Source: Luteitalea sp.
GTDB taxonomy: Bacteria > Acidobacteriota > Vicinamibacteria > Vicinamibacterales > Vicinamibacteraceae
Direction: 5' to 3'
DNA length: 64,000 nucleotides
Assembly: GCA_009377605.1 (NCBI GenBank)
Contig: WHTT01000019.1
Location: 1-64,000 of the forward strand
The notes under the pieces were generated by a model. The model made no database searches and was not told the DNA's origin. It worked only from the letters and a program-made list of their open reading frames with translations. How positions within the stretch are numbered: position 1 is the stretch's first letter; each line of letters opens with the position of its first letter. The translations under genes were made by a program, and so were the position numbers. Shown here piece after piece: positions 53,994-62,060 of the stretch.

Positions 53994-54593
53994 ATGCGGA
54001 AAGGCGAAATTGGGACAGCTTGGCCTCCTCCCAACGATTCGGCCTCCCTGGCCGTCCAAGAGCCTAACGGAGCGCGCTTGTACATCGACCTGGCGGATTT
54101 CGAGGCTCTCTACGAGTCTCATGGGCCGAGGATGAAGAGCCTCGCATTCAACATGTTAGGGAACGTCTCTGACGCCGAGGATGCGGTCCAAGAAGCGTTT
54201 CTGCGAGCCTATCGCCAGCGGCAGAGCTTTCGCGGCGAGGCGGGCGTGTGGACCTGGTTCTACCGCATCTTGCTCAACACCTGTTACGACATCGGCCGCC
54301 AGCGGGTCGCCCGCCCGTGGCACGAAGAGCTGGCGCCGGATGCCGAGTCGTACCCACCCTCGCCAGCCGGCGATCATCCGATGCGGCTGGCGCTACAGAG
54401 GGCGCTGGCCGGTCTGTCGTCGGCACACCGTGAGGTGTTCTTGCTGTTCGAGGTGGAGGGGTACAAGCATCGCGAGATTGCCGGCATGTTGGGGATTCCG
54501 GAAGGCACGTCGAAGCATCGGCTGTTCGAGGCCAAGCGGCAGCTCAAGGCTGTAATGCGGAGTGCGACGCTGGCCGCCGGTGAAGGATCGTAA
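53994..54593 (+). CDS. ECF-type sigma factor
   Basis: A 199-residue group IV sigma factor. Sigma region 2 runs from about residue 28 (SHGPRMKSLAFNMLGNVSDAEDAVQEAF) and sigma region 4 includes LSSAHREVFLLFEVEG and HREIAGMLGIPEGTSKHRL. A linker of about 25 residues separates them. It is followed directly by an anti-sigma gene, so its activity is probably held by that protein. ATG 53994 is selected over the TTG at 53955; the first 25 residues are not conserved-looking. Confidence 0.9.
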   Translation: MRKGEIGTAWPPPNDSASLAVQEPNGARLYIDLADFEALYESHGPRMKSLAFNMLGNVSDAEDAVQEAFLRAYRQRQSFRGEAGVWTWFYRILLNTCYDIGRQRVARPWHEELAPDAESYPPSPAGDHPMRLALQRALAGLSSAHREVFLLFEVEGYKHREIAGMLGIPEGTSKHRLFEAKRQLKAVMRSATLAAGEGS

Positions 54594-54594
54594 C

Positions 54595-55260
54595 GTGAAC
54601 TGTCACGAGCTCGAAAAAGCGCTGGGCTCCGAGAATCCGGCAGTGGTCGCGGCCGCGCGGGATCATGCCGAGCGCTGTCCGAGATGCCGCATGGAGCTGC
54701 AGCTCTGGAACGATCTGTCGGCTGCGGCCCGAACACTCCATCGCGAATGGGAGAGCCCCGCGCTGTGGCCGCGGATCGTGTCCGCTATTCGCGTTCAGGA
54801 TGCACCGCCACGCTCACATCCTAGCCGGGCGGTCTGGTGGCAGATCCCGCAGTGGCGCGCGCTCGTGGCGGTCTTGGTACTCCTCGCTCTGGTCCCCACG
54901 GCATGGTACGGCTGGCGTCTCGTGCGTCCCGCAGCGCCCTCGAGCGACCGCGAGAGCACGAGCGAGCGGCTCCTGAGCGAGCAGGCATTGGCAGACGTCG
55001 AACGTGCCGAAGCCGAGTACGTGCGCGCCATCGATGGCTTGTCGAGCCTGGCGGCCACGACCGTCGACACCTCGGCGTCTCCGCTGCTGCTGAACCTCCA
55101 TGAGCGGCTGATGACCATCGACGCCGCAATTGCCGAGTGCCGCGCCGAAATCGAGCGGAACCGGTTCAACGCGCACCTCCGGAACCAGTTGTTGCTCATC
55201 TATCGGCAGAAGCAACACACGCTGGAGCAAATCTTGGAGCAGGAGAAACATGCGTCCTAG
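54595..55260 (+). CDS. Zinc-finger anti-sigma factor
   Basis: A 221-residue protein with an N-terminal zinc-finger anti-sigma domain, HAERCPRCRMEL near residue 22, one membrane helix near 85-105 and a periplasmic region with a long coiled helix (about 115-215). The GTG start lies 1 nt after the sigma-factor stop. Periplasmic signal sensing and release of the sigma factor is the expected mode. The stop overlaps the next gene by 11 nt. Confidence 0.87.
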   Translation: MNCHELEKALGSENPAVVAAARDHAERCPRCRMELQLWNDLSAAARTLHREWESPALWPRIVSAIRVQDAPPRSHPSRAVWWQIPQWRALVAVLVLLALVPTAWYGWRLVRPAAPSSDRESTSERLLSEQALADVERAEAEYVRAIDGLSSLAATTVDTSASPLLLNLHERLMTIDAAIAECRAEIERNRFNAHLRNQLLLIYRQKQHTLEQILEQEKHAS

Positions 55261-56767
55261 AGTCGACTATCGCATCGGCGGCGGATTACTGTGCGTTGCA
55301 GTGGCGTTGGCGTTCTCCGTCGCGGCCGAGGGCGCTCCACAACGTCGCACGGCGTCACGAGAGTTCACGCGGACGCTCACGGTCCAGCAGCGTCAGTCGC
55401 TCCGCCTCGATCATCGGCACGGCGATATTCGGATCCGCGCGCACGCCGGCTCGGAACTGCAGATTCGCGCCGCTATCAAGGTATCCGCGGGCTCCTCCGC
55501 CGATGCCGACGCCCTGCTCGATGACGTTCGAATCGACGTGGAGGAGGCGCCAACCTCCATCGTTGTGCGAACGCACTACCCGGAAGAGCCGAGCCGACAG
55601 CAGGAAGACCTTTCGTTCTCGGTCGACTACACGATCGTCATGCCAGAGACGATGACCCTGGACGTGACGAATCGGTTCGGAGACCTCACGGTGGAGTCGC
55701 TCAAGGCCAAGTCGACTCTCGTCAATTCGCACGGCCGCGTGGCAGTCACCGACTGCACCGGGGAACACAAGGTGGAAAACGCGTTTGGCGCCACCGAAGG
55801 CCGGCGAATTGGCGGCAACCTGTCGGTCATCAGCGGCAATGGCAACGTGAGGACCGAGGACATTCAGGGCACGCTCACCATTGACAATCGCTTCGGCGAC
55901 GTGCGCGCCGCTCGCGTCGGCGGCGCAGCCACGTTGACGAACACCAATGGCGCGGTCGAGGTGTCGGCCGCGGCCTCCGCAGTGGTCACCAACGCATTTG
56001 GATCCGTGAAGCTGAGAGACATTTCCGGCGATGCGATCGTCAGCAACGGAAACGGAGCGGTGGACGCGCGCGGTATTGGGGGCAAGGCCGAGCTCAAGAC
56101 GTCGTTCAGCACGCTGAGCTTCTTCAATATCGGCAAGGGTCTCACTGTCACTGCGACGAACACGTCGGTTGAAGGCAGACAGGTTGGCGGCCCCATCAGC
56201 ATCACGACGACCTTTGGCGCCGTTGACGTGCAGGACCTCAAGGCGGGCATCAAGGTGTCCAATGGCAATAGCACCGTCCGCTTGGTGAACGTGGCCGGGT
56301 CGGCGTACGTGAAGACCAGCTTTGGCGCGGTCCGGGCCGAAGGTGTGCGAGGCGGGCTCACGGTCGACAATGCCAACGGCGGCGTCGAGGCAAGTAGCGT
56401 GGCTGGGTCGGCGCAAATTACGACATCATTTGGAGGCGTGGTGCTGAAGGAGGTCGACGGGACGATCGACGTCAAGAACCGGAACGGTGCCATCGACGTC
56501 GCGCCCTCGCGGCAGGCGCAGAAGTGCCATGACCTGACGCTTGCCACGTCATTCTCGCCGATCCACATCCGCCTGCGCGAGGATTCCAGCTACGTGCTGA
56601 ACGCGAGGGTGACGTTCGGCAGAATCAGCAGCGACCTGCCGGTCACCGCTTCCGGTACGATGGCCGAGGGATCGCTCTCCGGCACCATCGGCAGCGGCGG
56701 GTGCAGTCTGCGCGCTACCACCACCAACGGCGACATTCGAATCCAGAAGCTAGCGGCCAGACGCTAA
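55250..56767 (+). CDS. DUF4097-type repeat protein
   Basis: A 505-residue exported protein with a signal peptide (about 1-29, ending AAEGAPQ). The mature part repeats units such as FGDLTVESLKA, GNGNVRTEDIQGTL, NGAVEVSAAAS, FGAVDVQDLKAG and FGAVRAEGVRGG, each about 20 residues, which fits a right-handed beta-helix of the putative-adhesin DUF4097 family. ATG 55250 has an AGGAG site. It is probably the output or part of the sigma/anti-sigma unit; its function is unknown. Confidence 0.82.
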   Translation: MRPRVDYRIGGGLLCVAVALAFSVAAEGAPQRRTASREFTRTLTVQQRQSLRLDHRHGDIRIRAHAGSELQIRAAIKVSAGSSADADALLDDVRIDVEEAPTSIVVRTHYPEEPSRQQEDLSFSVDYTIVMPETMTLDVTNRFGDLTVESLKAKSTLVNSHGRVAVTDCTGEHKVENAFGATEGRRIGGNLSVISGNGNVRTEDIQGTLTIDNRFGDVRAARVGGAATLTNTNGAVEVSAAASAVVTNAFGSVKLRDISGDAIVSNGNGAVDARGIGGKAELKTSFSTLSFFNIGKGLTVTATNTSVEGRQVGGPISITTTFGAVDVQDLKAGIKVSNGNSTVRLVNVAGSAYVKTSFGAVRAEGVRGGLTVDNANGGVEASSVAGSAQITTSFGGVVLKEVDGTIDVKNRNGAIDVAPSRQAQKCHDLTLATSFSPIHIRLREDSSYVLNARVTFGRISSDLPVTASGTMAEGSLSGTIGSGGCSLRATTTNGDIRIQKLAARR

Positions 56768-56798
56768 GCCAGTCCCCTGTTACCCGCACTGAATAGAA

Positions 56799-56823
56799 GA
56801 TCTTGCGATCTCCGCGCAAGATC
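56799..56823 (+). terminator. 9-bp hairpin after the DUF4097 gene
   Basis: GATCTTGCG at 56799-56807 pairs with CGCAAGATC at 56815-56823, loop 7 nt, 32 nt past the stop. There is no T run, so it is a weak candidate. The rest of 56768-57031 holds nothing I recognise. Confidence 0.35.
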
Positions 56824-57031
56824 CATTGGCGAGATCTGCGACGTTCGCGCCGAGCAGCAGGTGTCAGGCAACGAGCTGCGCCGATTTTCGGGCTGGTCGA
56901 AGGATCGAGAGACTGGCACGACTATCGCACTAAGGTGACGATGTCATGCCAACGACCACACACGAAGTCCTCGCTGATTCCGAGGCAGTAACGGCTCTGG
57001 ACCGGCCCTCCTCTAATCTGGCAAACTGCCG

Positions 57032-57037
57032 TACAAT
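57032..57037 (+). promoter_or_regulatory. TACAAT -10 box of the second toxin-antitoxin module
   Basis: TACAAT lies ten bases before ATG 57048, so the leader would be only a few nucleotides long. Confidence 0.45.
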
Positions 57038-57047
57038 AGACGGCACC

Positions 57048-57497
57048 ATGCCACGTGTCGCACCAAAGCCTCATAAGCCGACGTCACGGGAACTGACCCT
57101 CAGCGCGCTCAGCGCTCGCGCGTCAGCATCACCGGACGCCGCCGTTGCTCGCCTCGTAGAAGGCGGCCTCCCGCTCACGATCATCGAGCAGCTCGTCGAT
57201 CTAGGATTCACGCGCCAGGAGGTGCATGCCATGGTCATCCCACAACGGACGTTCACACATCGAAAGAACCGTCATGAATCGCTCACGGCGGATGAATCAG
57301 ACAAGGCCCTGCGCCTCGCCCGCGCCGTGGCGTTCGCGGAGGAGGTTTTCGGAAATCGAGAGAAGGCCTGGCGCTGGTTGCGCGAGGCTAGCCCGGCTCT
57401 CGAGGACCACGCACCACTCGAGCTCCTGCGTACCGAAGCGGGCGCCCAAGCGGTGGAGGGAGAATTGGTCGCCATTGACGAAGGCATTTTCCTATGA
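57048..57497 (+). CDS. Xre/MbcA/ParS-type antitoxin
   Basis: A 149-residue antitoxin of a second RES/Xre module, the same length as the one at 22856. SLTADESDKALRLARAVAFAEEVFG is the toxin-binding block near residue 80, and an N-terminal helical DNA-binding region precedes it. ATG 57048 is chosen because a TACAAT box lies ten bases upstream; the 34-codon upstream extension contains that box. Overlaps the toxin by 4 nt. Confidence 0.87.
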   Translation: MPRVAPKPHKPTSRELTLSALSARASASPDAAVARLVEGGLPLTIIEQLVDLGFTRQEVHAMVIPQRTFTHRKNRHESLTADESDKALRLARAVAFAEEVFGNREKAWRWLREASPALEDHAPLELLRTEAGAQAVEGELVAIDEGIFL

Positions 57498-57940
57498 CCC
57501 TGTGGCGCATTTCCAACCATGCCGACCTGAGTGGTAAAGGCGGCAAGCGTAAGGGAGGGCGCTGGCACTCGAGAGGCCGGCCGGTGACGTATCTCACGTC
57601 GAGCCCGGCTGCGGCCCTCCTCGAGATGTTGGTACATCACGTCCGGCGCGGCAACCTCCCTGCCGATTACCAGTGGCTCGAGATTACCGCGCCGTCCGAT
57701 TTCAACGTTCAGCGCTGCGGCGAGCTTCCGCCCAACTGGCGAACTGACTACGGGGCGACTCGCGCGCTCGGTGATGCCTGGCTGAAGCAGCACACGACAC
57801 CGCTTCTCGAAGTCCCCTCCGTCATTGTTCCGAAGACGTCGAACTATCTATTGAATCCCCGGCATGCCGATGCCAGCACACTTCGTATCAGCAGCGTGAT
57901 CCGCTATCCACTCGAAAGGCGGCTTACCGTTCAAGGCTAG
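57494..57940 (+). CDS. RES-domain toxin
   Basis: A 148-residue RES-family protein, predicted to degrade NAD+. GGRWHSRGRPVTYLTSSPAA near residue 20, ALLEMLVHHVR, and VPSVIVPKTSNYLLNPRH are the conserved blocks that hold the active-site Arg, Ser and Glu. It is shorter than the first toxin (168 residues). Translation is coupled to the antitoxin by an ATGA overlap. Confidence 0.9.
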   Translation: MTLWRISNHADLSGKGGKRKGGRWHSRGRPVTYLTSSPAAALLEMLVHHVRRGNLPADYQWLEITAPSDFNVQRCGELPPNWRTDYGATRALGDAWLKQHTTPLLEVPSVIVPKTSNYLLNPRHADASTLRISSVIRYPLERRLTVQG

Positions 57941-57963
57941 AACGCGACTTCCGGTCCGCTCCC

Positions 57964-58842
57964 CTATCCCCCCTTCGACAAATCGAAGGGCTCCGGTGCC
58001 TTGTACGTCTCTGGTCCGGTCGCCTTTGTCCCGCCCGTCGGGACCTCTCGTCCAAGGGCCCAGTAGATGGCGTTGATGAGCAGGCGACGCATCGATTCCT
58101 GCTCGAAGTCCGCTGGGTGACCGAGCGTGGTGAAAAAGACGCGTGCGCCTCGGTACGTGCGCGTCCAGGCGACCGGCTGGGTGAGCGGGAACTCGTCCTG
58201 ACGGTCCAGCTGACTCGAGTCGATGCTGGTGCCATCGAGGAGAATCGTGTTGTCGTCACCGTGCAGCGGCGCCACATGGTACAGCCACGAGCGCGCCCGG
58301 AACGGCCCCACGCCTCGCAAGATGGGGTGCGCGCCGCCGCCCTCATGAATGGTCACGTCGGTGCTGGACTCATGACCGTGGTGCACGATCCATTGCTGAC
58401 CGAAGACGTCCCGCCCAAAGCCGTCGTTGAGCTCTTGATGGGGATGCCCGTCGGGATACTGGAATGCGTGCGTGGTCGTGCGCAGGCCGATCATCGGTTT
58501 CCCCGACTTCGCGAAATCGAGGATGTGCTGTAGCTCCGCATCCGGTAGCTGCCGGAAGCGCGTGAAGATCACCATGAGATCGGCGGTGTCGACCACCTCC
58601 AGCCCCTCGATATGATCCTTGGTCTGCGGCTTGGGCTTGGCGTACGCGACGGACGTCCGCATGCCGTGCTCGTCGGAAAGGATCTTTGCGATCATCGGCA
58701 TCGTGACCTCGGAGCGATACTCATCATCGCCCGTCACGAACGCCACGTGCGGCCTTGCGCGCGCGGTCTGTGCCTCTGCGCTACGCACCGCAACCACCAA
58801 GAACGAGAAGACCACGAACAGCACAAAGAAATAGCGTGGCAA
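57964..58842 (-). CDS. Secreted ThuA-domain protein
   Basis: A 292-residue ThuA-type protein (class I glutamine-amidotransferase-like fold, linked to trehalose or other sugar use). The signal peptide, MPRYFFVLFVVFSFLVV, is encoded by a degenerate nonamer array. HVAFVTGDDEYRSE, IGLRTTTHAF and WYHVAPLHGDDN-like segments are the family landmarks. It is the last gene of the minus-strand cluster. Function is unproven. Confidence 0.87.
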   Translation of the reverse strand: MPRYFFVLFVVFSFLVVAVRSAEAQTARARPHVAFVTGDDEYRSEVTMPMIAKILSDEHGMRTSVAYAKPKPQTKDHIEGLEVVDTADLMVIFTRFRQLPDAELQHILDFAKSGKPMIGLRTTTHAFQYPDGHPHQELNDGFGRDVFGQQWIVHHGHESSTDVTIHEGGGAHPILRGVGPFRARSWLYHVAPLHGDDNTILLDGTSIDSSQLDRQDEFPLTQPVAWTRTYRGARVFFTTLGHPADFEQESMRRLLINAIYWALGREVPTGGTKATGPETYKAPEPFDLSKGG

Positions 58843-58910
58843 CCTTGACCCCTTGACCCCTTGACCCCTTGACCCCTTGATCCCTTGATCCCTTGACCCT
58901 GCCCCTACTC
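58786..58910. repeat. Nonamer and octamer arrays between thuA and the propeller gene
   Basis: 58786-58830 holds degenerate 9-nt units (CACAAAGAA, CACGAACAG, CGAGAAGAC) that encode the ThuA signal peptide on the minus strand. 58843-58905 holds eight units of an octamer, minus-strand AGGGGTCA, in register. The TAG stop of the propeller gene (58907-58905) falls in the last, degenerate unit. Confidence 0.85.
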
Positions 58911-61900
58911 CCTGGCCCCTTGCCCGTCAGTGGACTCCGCCGGCCTGGTGACCTGCATCACGCCGTTCATCGTGCGCCAATGGCCGGGGAACGTGCAGAC
59001 GAACGGATAACTGTCGGGCGTGCTGGGCGCAGTGAACCGCAACCGCGCGGTCTCCTTCGGGCCAATGAGCTTGGTTGCAAAGAGCACGTCGGGCGTGTCC
59101 GGAACGAAGCTCTTCGCAAAGGCGTCCGGCTTTGCAGCCATCGCCTCAGCCTCGAGGCTGACCGTCTCCATCGCGCCGGGCGACGTGATGAGCAAGTTGT
59201 GCGGCATCTCGTCCGGATTGACGAAGACAATCTCCACTTCTTGCCCCGCCTCGACGCTGAAGCGCTCGATGTCGAATCGCATCTGCGCAGAGACGGCCTC
59301 GATTCGTATCGTGCGCACGAGCAAGGTATCCAGCGCAGAAGTGATCCGTTCCTTGTCTGCTGGCGGCAGCGCTCCGGCGAGCTGGCGACCGAGCTCGGTC
59401 GCTTGCTTGAACGCCGTGTCGGTTCGTTCTTCCGGCGGTATTTCGCCGGCGTAGCCGACAAGGCTCTGCGCGAGCGGTGCTATCTGCGGTCGTGGCCAAC
59501 GCTCCTGTGGCCTGCGGCGAATCGCCTCGATCGCGGCTGCCTGGTCGCTGCCGTCACGGATGAGGCCGGCCAGGCGCGAGAAGATCTCCGCGTCGTGGCC
59601 GGGCACGTGCGACAGGGCCCGTATCGCGGATGCCCGCACGTTGGTTGCCGCGCCCGACGATGAGCCACCAGAGGCGCTCTGTTCGTTCAACAGCTTGGTG
59701 ATGTGTGGGTACGAGGACGCCAGGAGTCTCTGATCCTGGAGCATGGACGTGCCCTCGAGCAGGTCGATGCGACTTTGTGAAGATGCGGAGGCGAGCTGCC
59801 AGGCACGCTCCACACTCTCGTCCGCCAGCACAATGGCAGCAAAGGCGCCCTGTCGCACGTTGTCGCTCTTCCCCTGGAGGGCCAGTTGCTCCAAGCGGGG
59901 CCTGATGGGAACGAGCGCCGCGGCATCGGCGGCCAGCAACATGCGTATCAATTCGTCGCTCACATCGGGATCATCCCGAGCATCGTCGCGAGGGTCGTCT
60001 TCGCTCTCTCGACCGGCGCGCCCTCCCTCCGGCTCGGTGCCGTCGATCCGGTCGATGGCGGCCGTGAGCTCCGCCAGCGGCTGCGTCCCGTTCAGCGCAG
60101 CCAGACCTTCCAGCGCCGTTTGCCGCGCCTTCGGCTCGATGCCGGGGCGGCTGAGCAAGGCGTGATAGACCGCCTTGCTGCCGGGAAGTGATGCGAGCTC
60201 GGCCGGCTCGAGTTGGTCGAGCAAATAGGTCATCGCTCGAGGGTCTGCCGTCAGCGATCGGCCGTCCGTGAGCTCGCGCCTCCATACCGGCTTCAACGTT
60301 GTCATCGCGGAATCGAGGACGTACTCCAAGTAGTAGTCCATCGGGCTCTCGAGCGCTTGGAGCGCGACCTTGGCCGCGTCGACGGTCGGAATGAAGCTGA
60401 GCGCCCGTACCGCCTCGAGCCGCACGCGCGGCGCGGGATCGTGCACCATGCGCTGCAGCAACGCCATCGCCTGCTCTACACGGTCGTACCAGTGATGCAG
60501 CACCCGCACCGCCGCCGCCCGGGCCCGGAGCTCCTTTGCCTCGAGGAGGCGGTTCAGCAGGTCTTGCTTCACGACGTCGTGATGCTGGTACACCCACAAC
60601 GCCTCGAGCAGATGGTGCTCGTATTCCTCGTCTCCGGCATCGAGAGCGGCCACCCAGTCGTCGAGCGCGGCAACGAGCGCATCCGTCGGCTGCTCTCGGA
60701 GGGCACGCCGCGTCCAGTACCGAGTCCGGTCCTCTGGGGCCTTGAGTAACGCCAGGAGGGCTTCGATCGGTTGACCATCGATCCGAGGCGGATCCAGTAC
60801 CGGACGTCCCTTGGCAGTAATGCGCCAGACGCGGCCGTGCTTGTGGTCGCGTCGTGGATCGCGAAGCGAGTACTGCATGTGGCCAATGAGCGGATTGAAC
60901 CAGTCGACCACGTACAGCGCGCCGTCCGGCCCGAACTGCAGGTCTATGGGGCGAAAGTTGGTATCCGATGCCTGCAGGAGCGCCTCCACCTCTATCCCAA
61001 CGAAGCCCGAGCCCTTGTCTTCGACCCGGTACTGCTTGATGCCCTGAAATCCAATCACATTTGTCAGGAGAAAATTCCCTTGTGCTTCCTCAGGAAAGTG
61101 ACGGCTGCTGACGAGCTCGATGCCGGCGGTCGGGCGGACCTTGGTTCCGGTGGTCCACTGCTCCATCTCTTTCTGCTTTTTCGGGTAGTTCACATGGCCG
61201 GAGAATGCCGTCCCGTAATAATTGTTACCGTTCGACGCATCCGAGACAAAGCTCTGTCCCCAGCGGTCGATGACGTGTCCCCAGGGGTTCGCGAAGGGAT
61301 ACGAGACAAAGACGCTCAGTTTCTCCGTACGTGGCTCGTACCGGAGCACGGCCCCATATTCCACGCGGACGGGTCCGTAGGGTGTCTCGACCTGCGTGTG
61401 CAGGAACGTGCCTTCTTGGAAGTACAGCCCACCGCCCGGTCCCCACGTAAAGGCGCTCGCATTGTGATGGGCATCTTCCGTACCAAATCCGTGCAGGATG
61501 ATGCGTCGCTCATCGGCGCGATCATCGCCGTCGGTATCGCGCAAGAACATGAAATTCTGCTGCTGCGAGACGTACACCCCGCCGTCGCCAAGCTCGAATC
61601 CCATGGGGAGGTACAGGCCATCGGCAAATACCGTCCGCTTATCGGCACGACCGTCGCCATCGTTGTCCTCCAGGATGACCAGCTTGTCATTCGGCGCCAT
61701 GCCGGGGTGGTAGTGCGGATAGGTCGGCGACGTCATGACCCAGAGCCGCCCGCGCGAATCGAACGTCAAGGCGATCGCATTGGCGAGCTCTGGAAAGTCC
61801 TGCTCCGACGCGAACAGGTTGACCTCGTAGCCGTCGGCCACCTTCAGCCGTTGCAGCGCCACTTCCGGATCCATCGACGCGAGGTCGATCTCACCGCCGC

Positions 61901-62060
61901 GATTCGGTTCAGTGCTCTGCTCTTGGGCGCTGCCCGTGGGCACGATGAAGGACACGAAGAAGGTGAAGAGCACGAAGAAAGGCACACCACGAAGGACACG
62001 AAGAACACGAAGGGTCAACCACGAAGGACGCGAAGGGCACGAAGAATACACGGGGCTCAT
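58905..62060 (-). CDS. Secreted propeller-HEAT-cupredoxin protein
   Basis: A 1051-residue exported protein. After a signal peptide (about 1-45) comes a PVC-type six-bladed propeller (about 60-390; GYEVNLFASEQDFPELANAI, FDSRGRLWVMTSPTYPHYHP, FGPDGALYVVDWFNPLIGHM), then HEAT-like repeats (about 400-900), and a C-terminal cupredoxin domain. The copper ligands are visible as MPHN and VCTFPGHW followed by a methionine in GVMQV. No CxxCH heme motif is present, unlike many relatives. ATG 62060 overlaps the SGNH stop by 4 nt (ATGA). Role in sugar or glycan oxidation is inferred. Confidence 0.87.
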   Translation of the reverse strand: MSPVYSSCPSRPSWLTLRVLRVLRGVPFFVLFTFFVSFIVPTGSAQEQSTEPNRGGEIDLASMDPEVALQRLKVADGYEVNLFASEQDFPELANAIALTFDSRGRLWVMTSPTYPHYHPGMAPNDKLVILEDNDGDGRADKRTVFADGLYLPMGFELGDGGVYVSQQQNFMFLRDTDGDDRADERRIILHGFGTEDAHHNASAFTWGPGGGLYFQEGTFLHTQVETPYGPVRVEYGAVLRYEPRTEKLSVFVSYPFANPWGHVIDRWGQSFVSDASNGNNYYGTAFSGHVNYPKKQKEMEQWTTGTKVRPTAGIELVSSRHFPEEAQGNFLLTNVIGFQGIKQYRVEDKGSGFVGIEVEALLQASDTNFRPIDLQFGPDGALYVVDWFNPLIGHMQYSLRDPRRDHKHGRVWRITAKGRPVLDPPRIDGQPIEALLALLKAPEDRTRYWTRRALREQPTDALVAALDDWVAALDAGDEEYEHHLLEALWVYQHHDVVKQDLLNRLLEAKELRARAAAVRVLHHWYDRVEQAMALLQRMVHDPAPRVRLEAVRALSFIPTVDAAKVALQALESPMDYYLEYVLDSAMTTLKPVWRRELTDGRSLTADPRAMTYLLDQLEPAELASLPGSKAVYHALLSRPGIEPKARQTALEGLAALNGTQPLAELTAAIDRIDGTEPEGGRAGRESEDDPRDDARDDPDVSDELIRMLLAADAAALVPIRPRLEQLALQGKSDNVRQGAFAAIVLADESVERAWQLASASSQSRIDLLEGTSMLQDQRLLASSYPHITKLLNEQSASGGSSSGAATNVRASAIRALSHVPGHDAEIFSRLAGLIRDGSDQAAAIEAIRRRPQERWPRPQIAPLAQSLVGYAGEIPPEERTDTAFKQATELGRQLAGALPPADKERITSALDTLLVRTIRIEAVSAQMRFDIERFSVEAGQEVEIVFVNPDEMPHNLLITSPGAMETVSLEAEAMAAKPDAFAKSFVPDTPDVLFATKLIGPKETARLRFTAPSTPDSYPFVCTFPGHWRTMNGVMQVTRPAESTDGQGARE
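61947..62050. repeat. Nonamer array inside a coding sequence
   Basis: About eleven 9-nt units of CACGAAGAA, CACGAAGGA or CACGAAGGG, with two short interruptions. On the minus strand they encode the Leu, Val and Phe-rich signal peptide of the propeller-cupredoxin protein. The 9-nt period keeps the reading frame. Confidence 0.88.
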
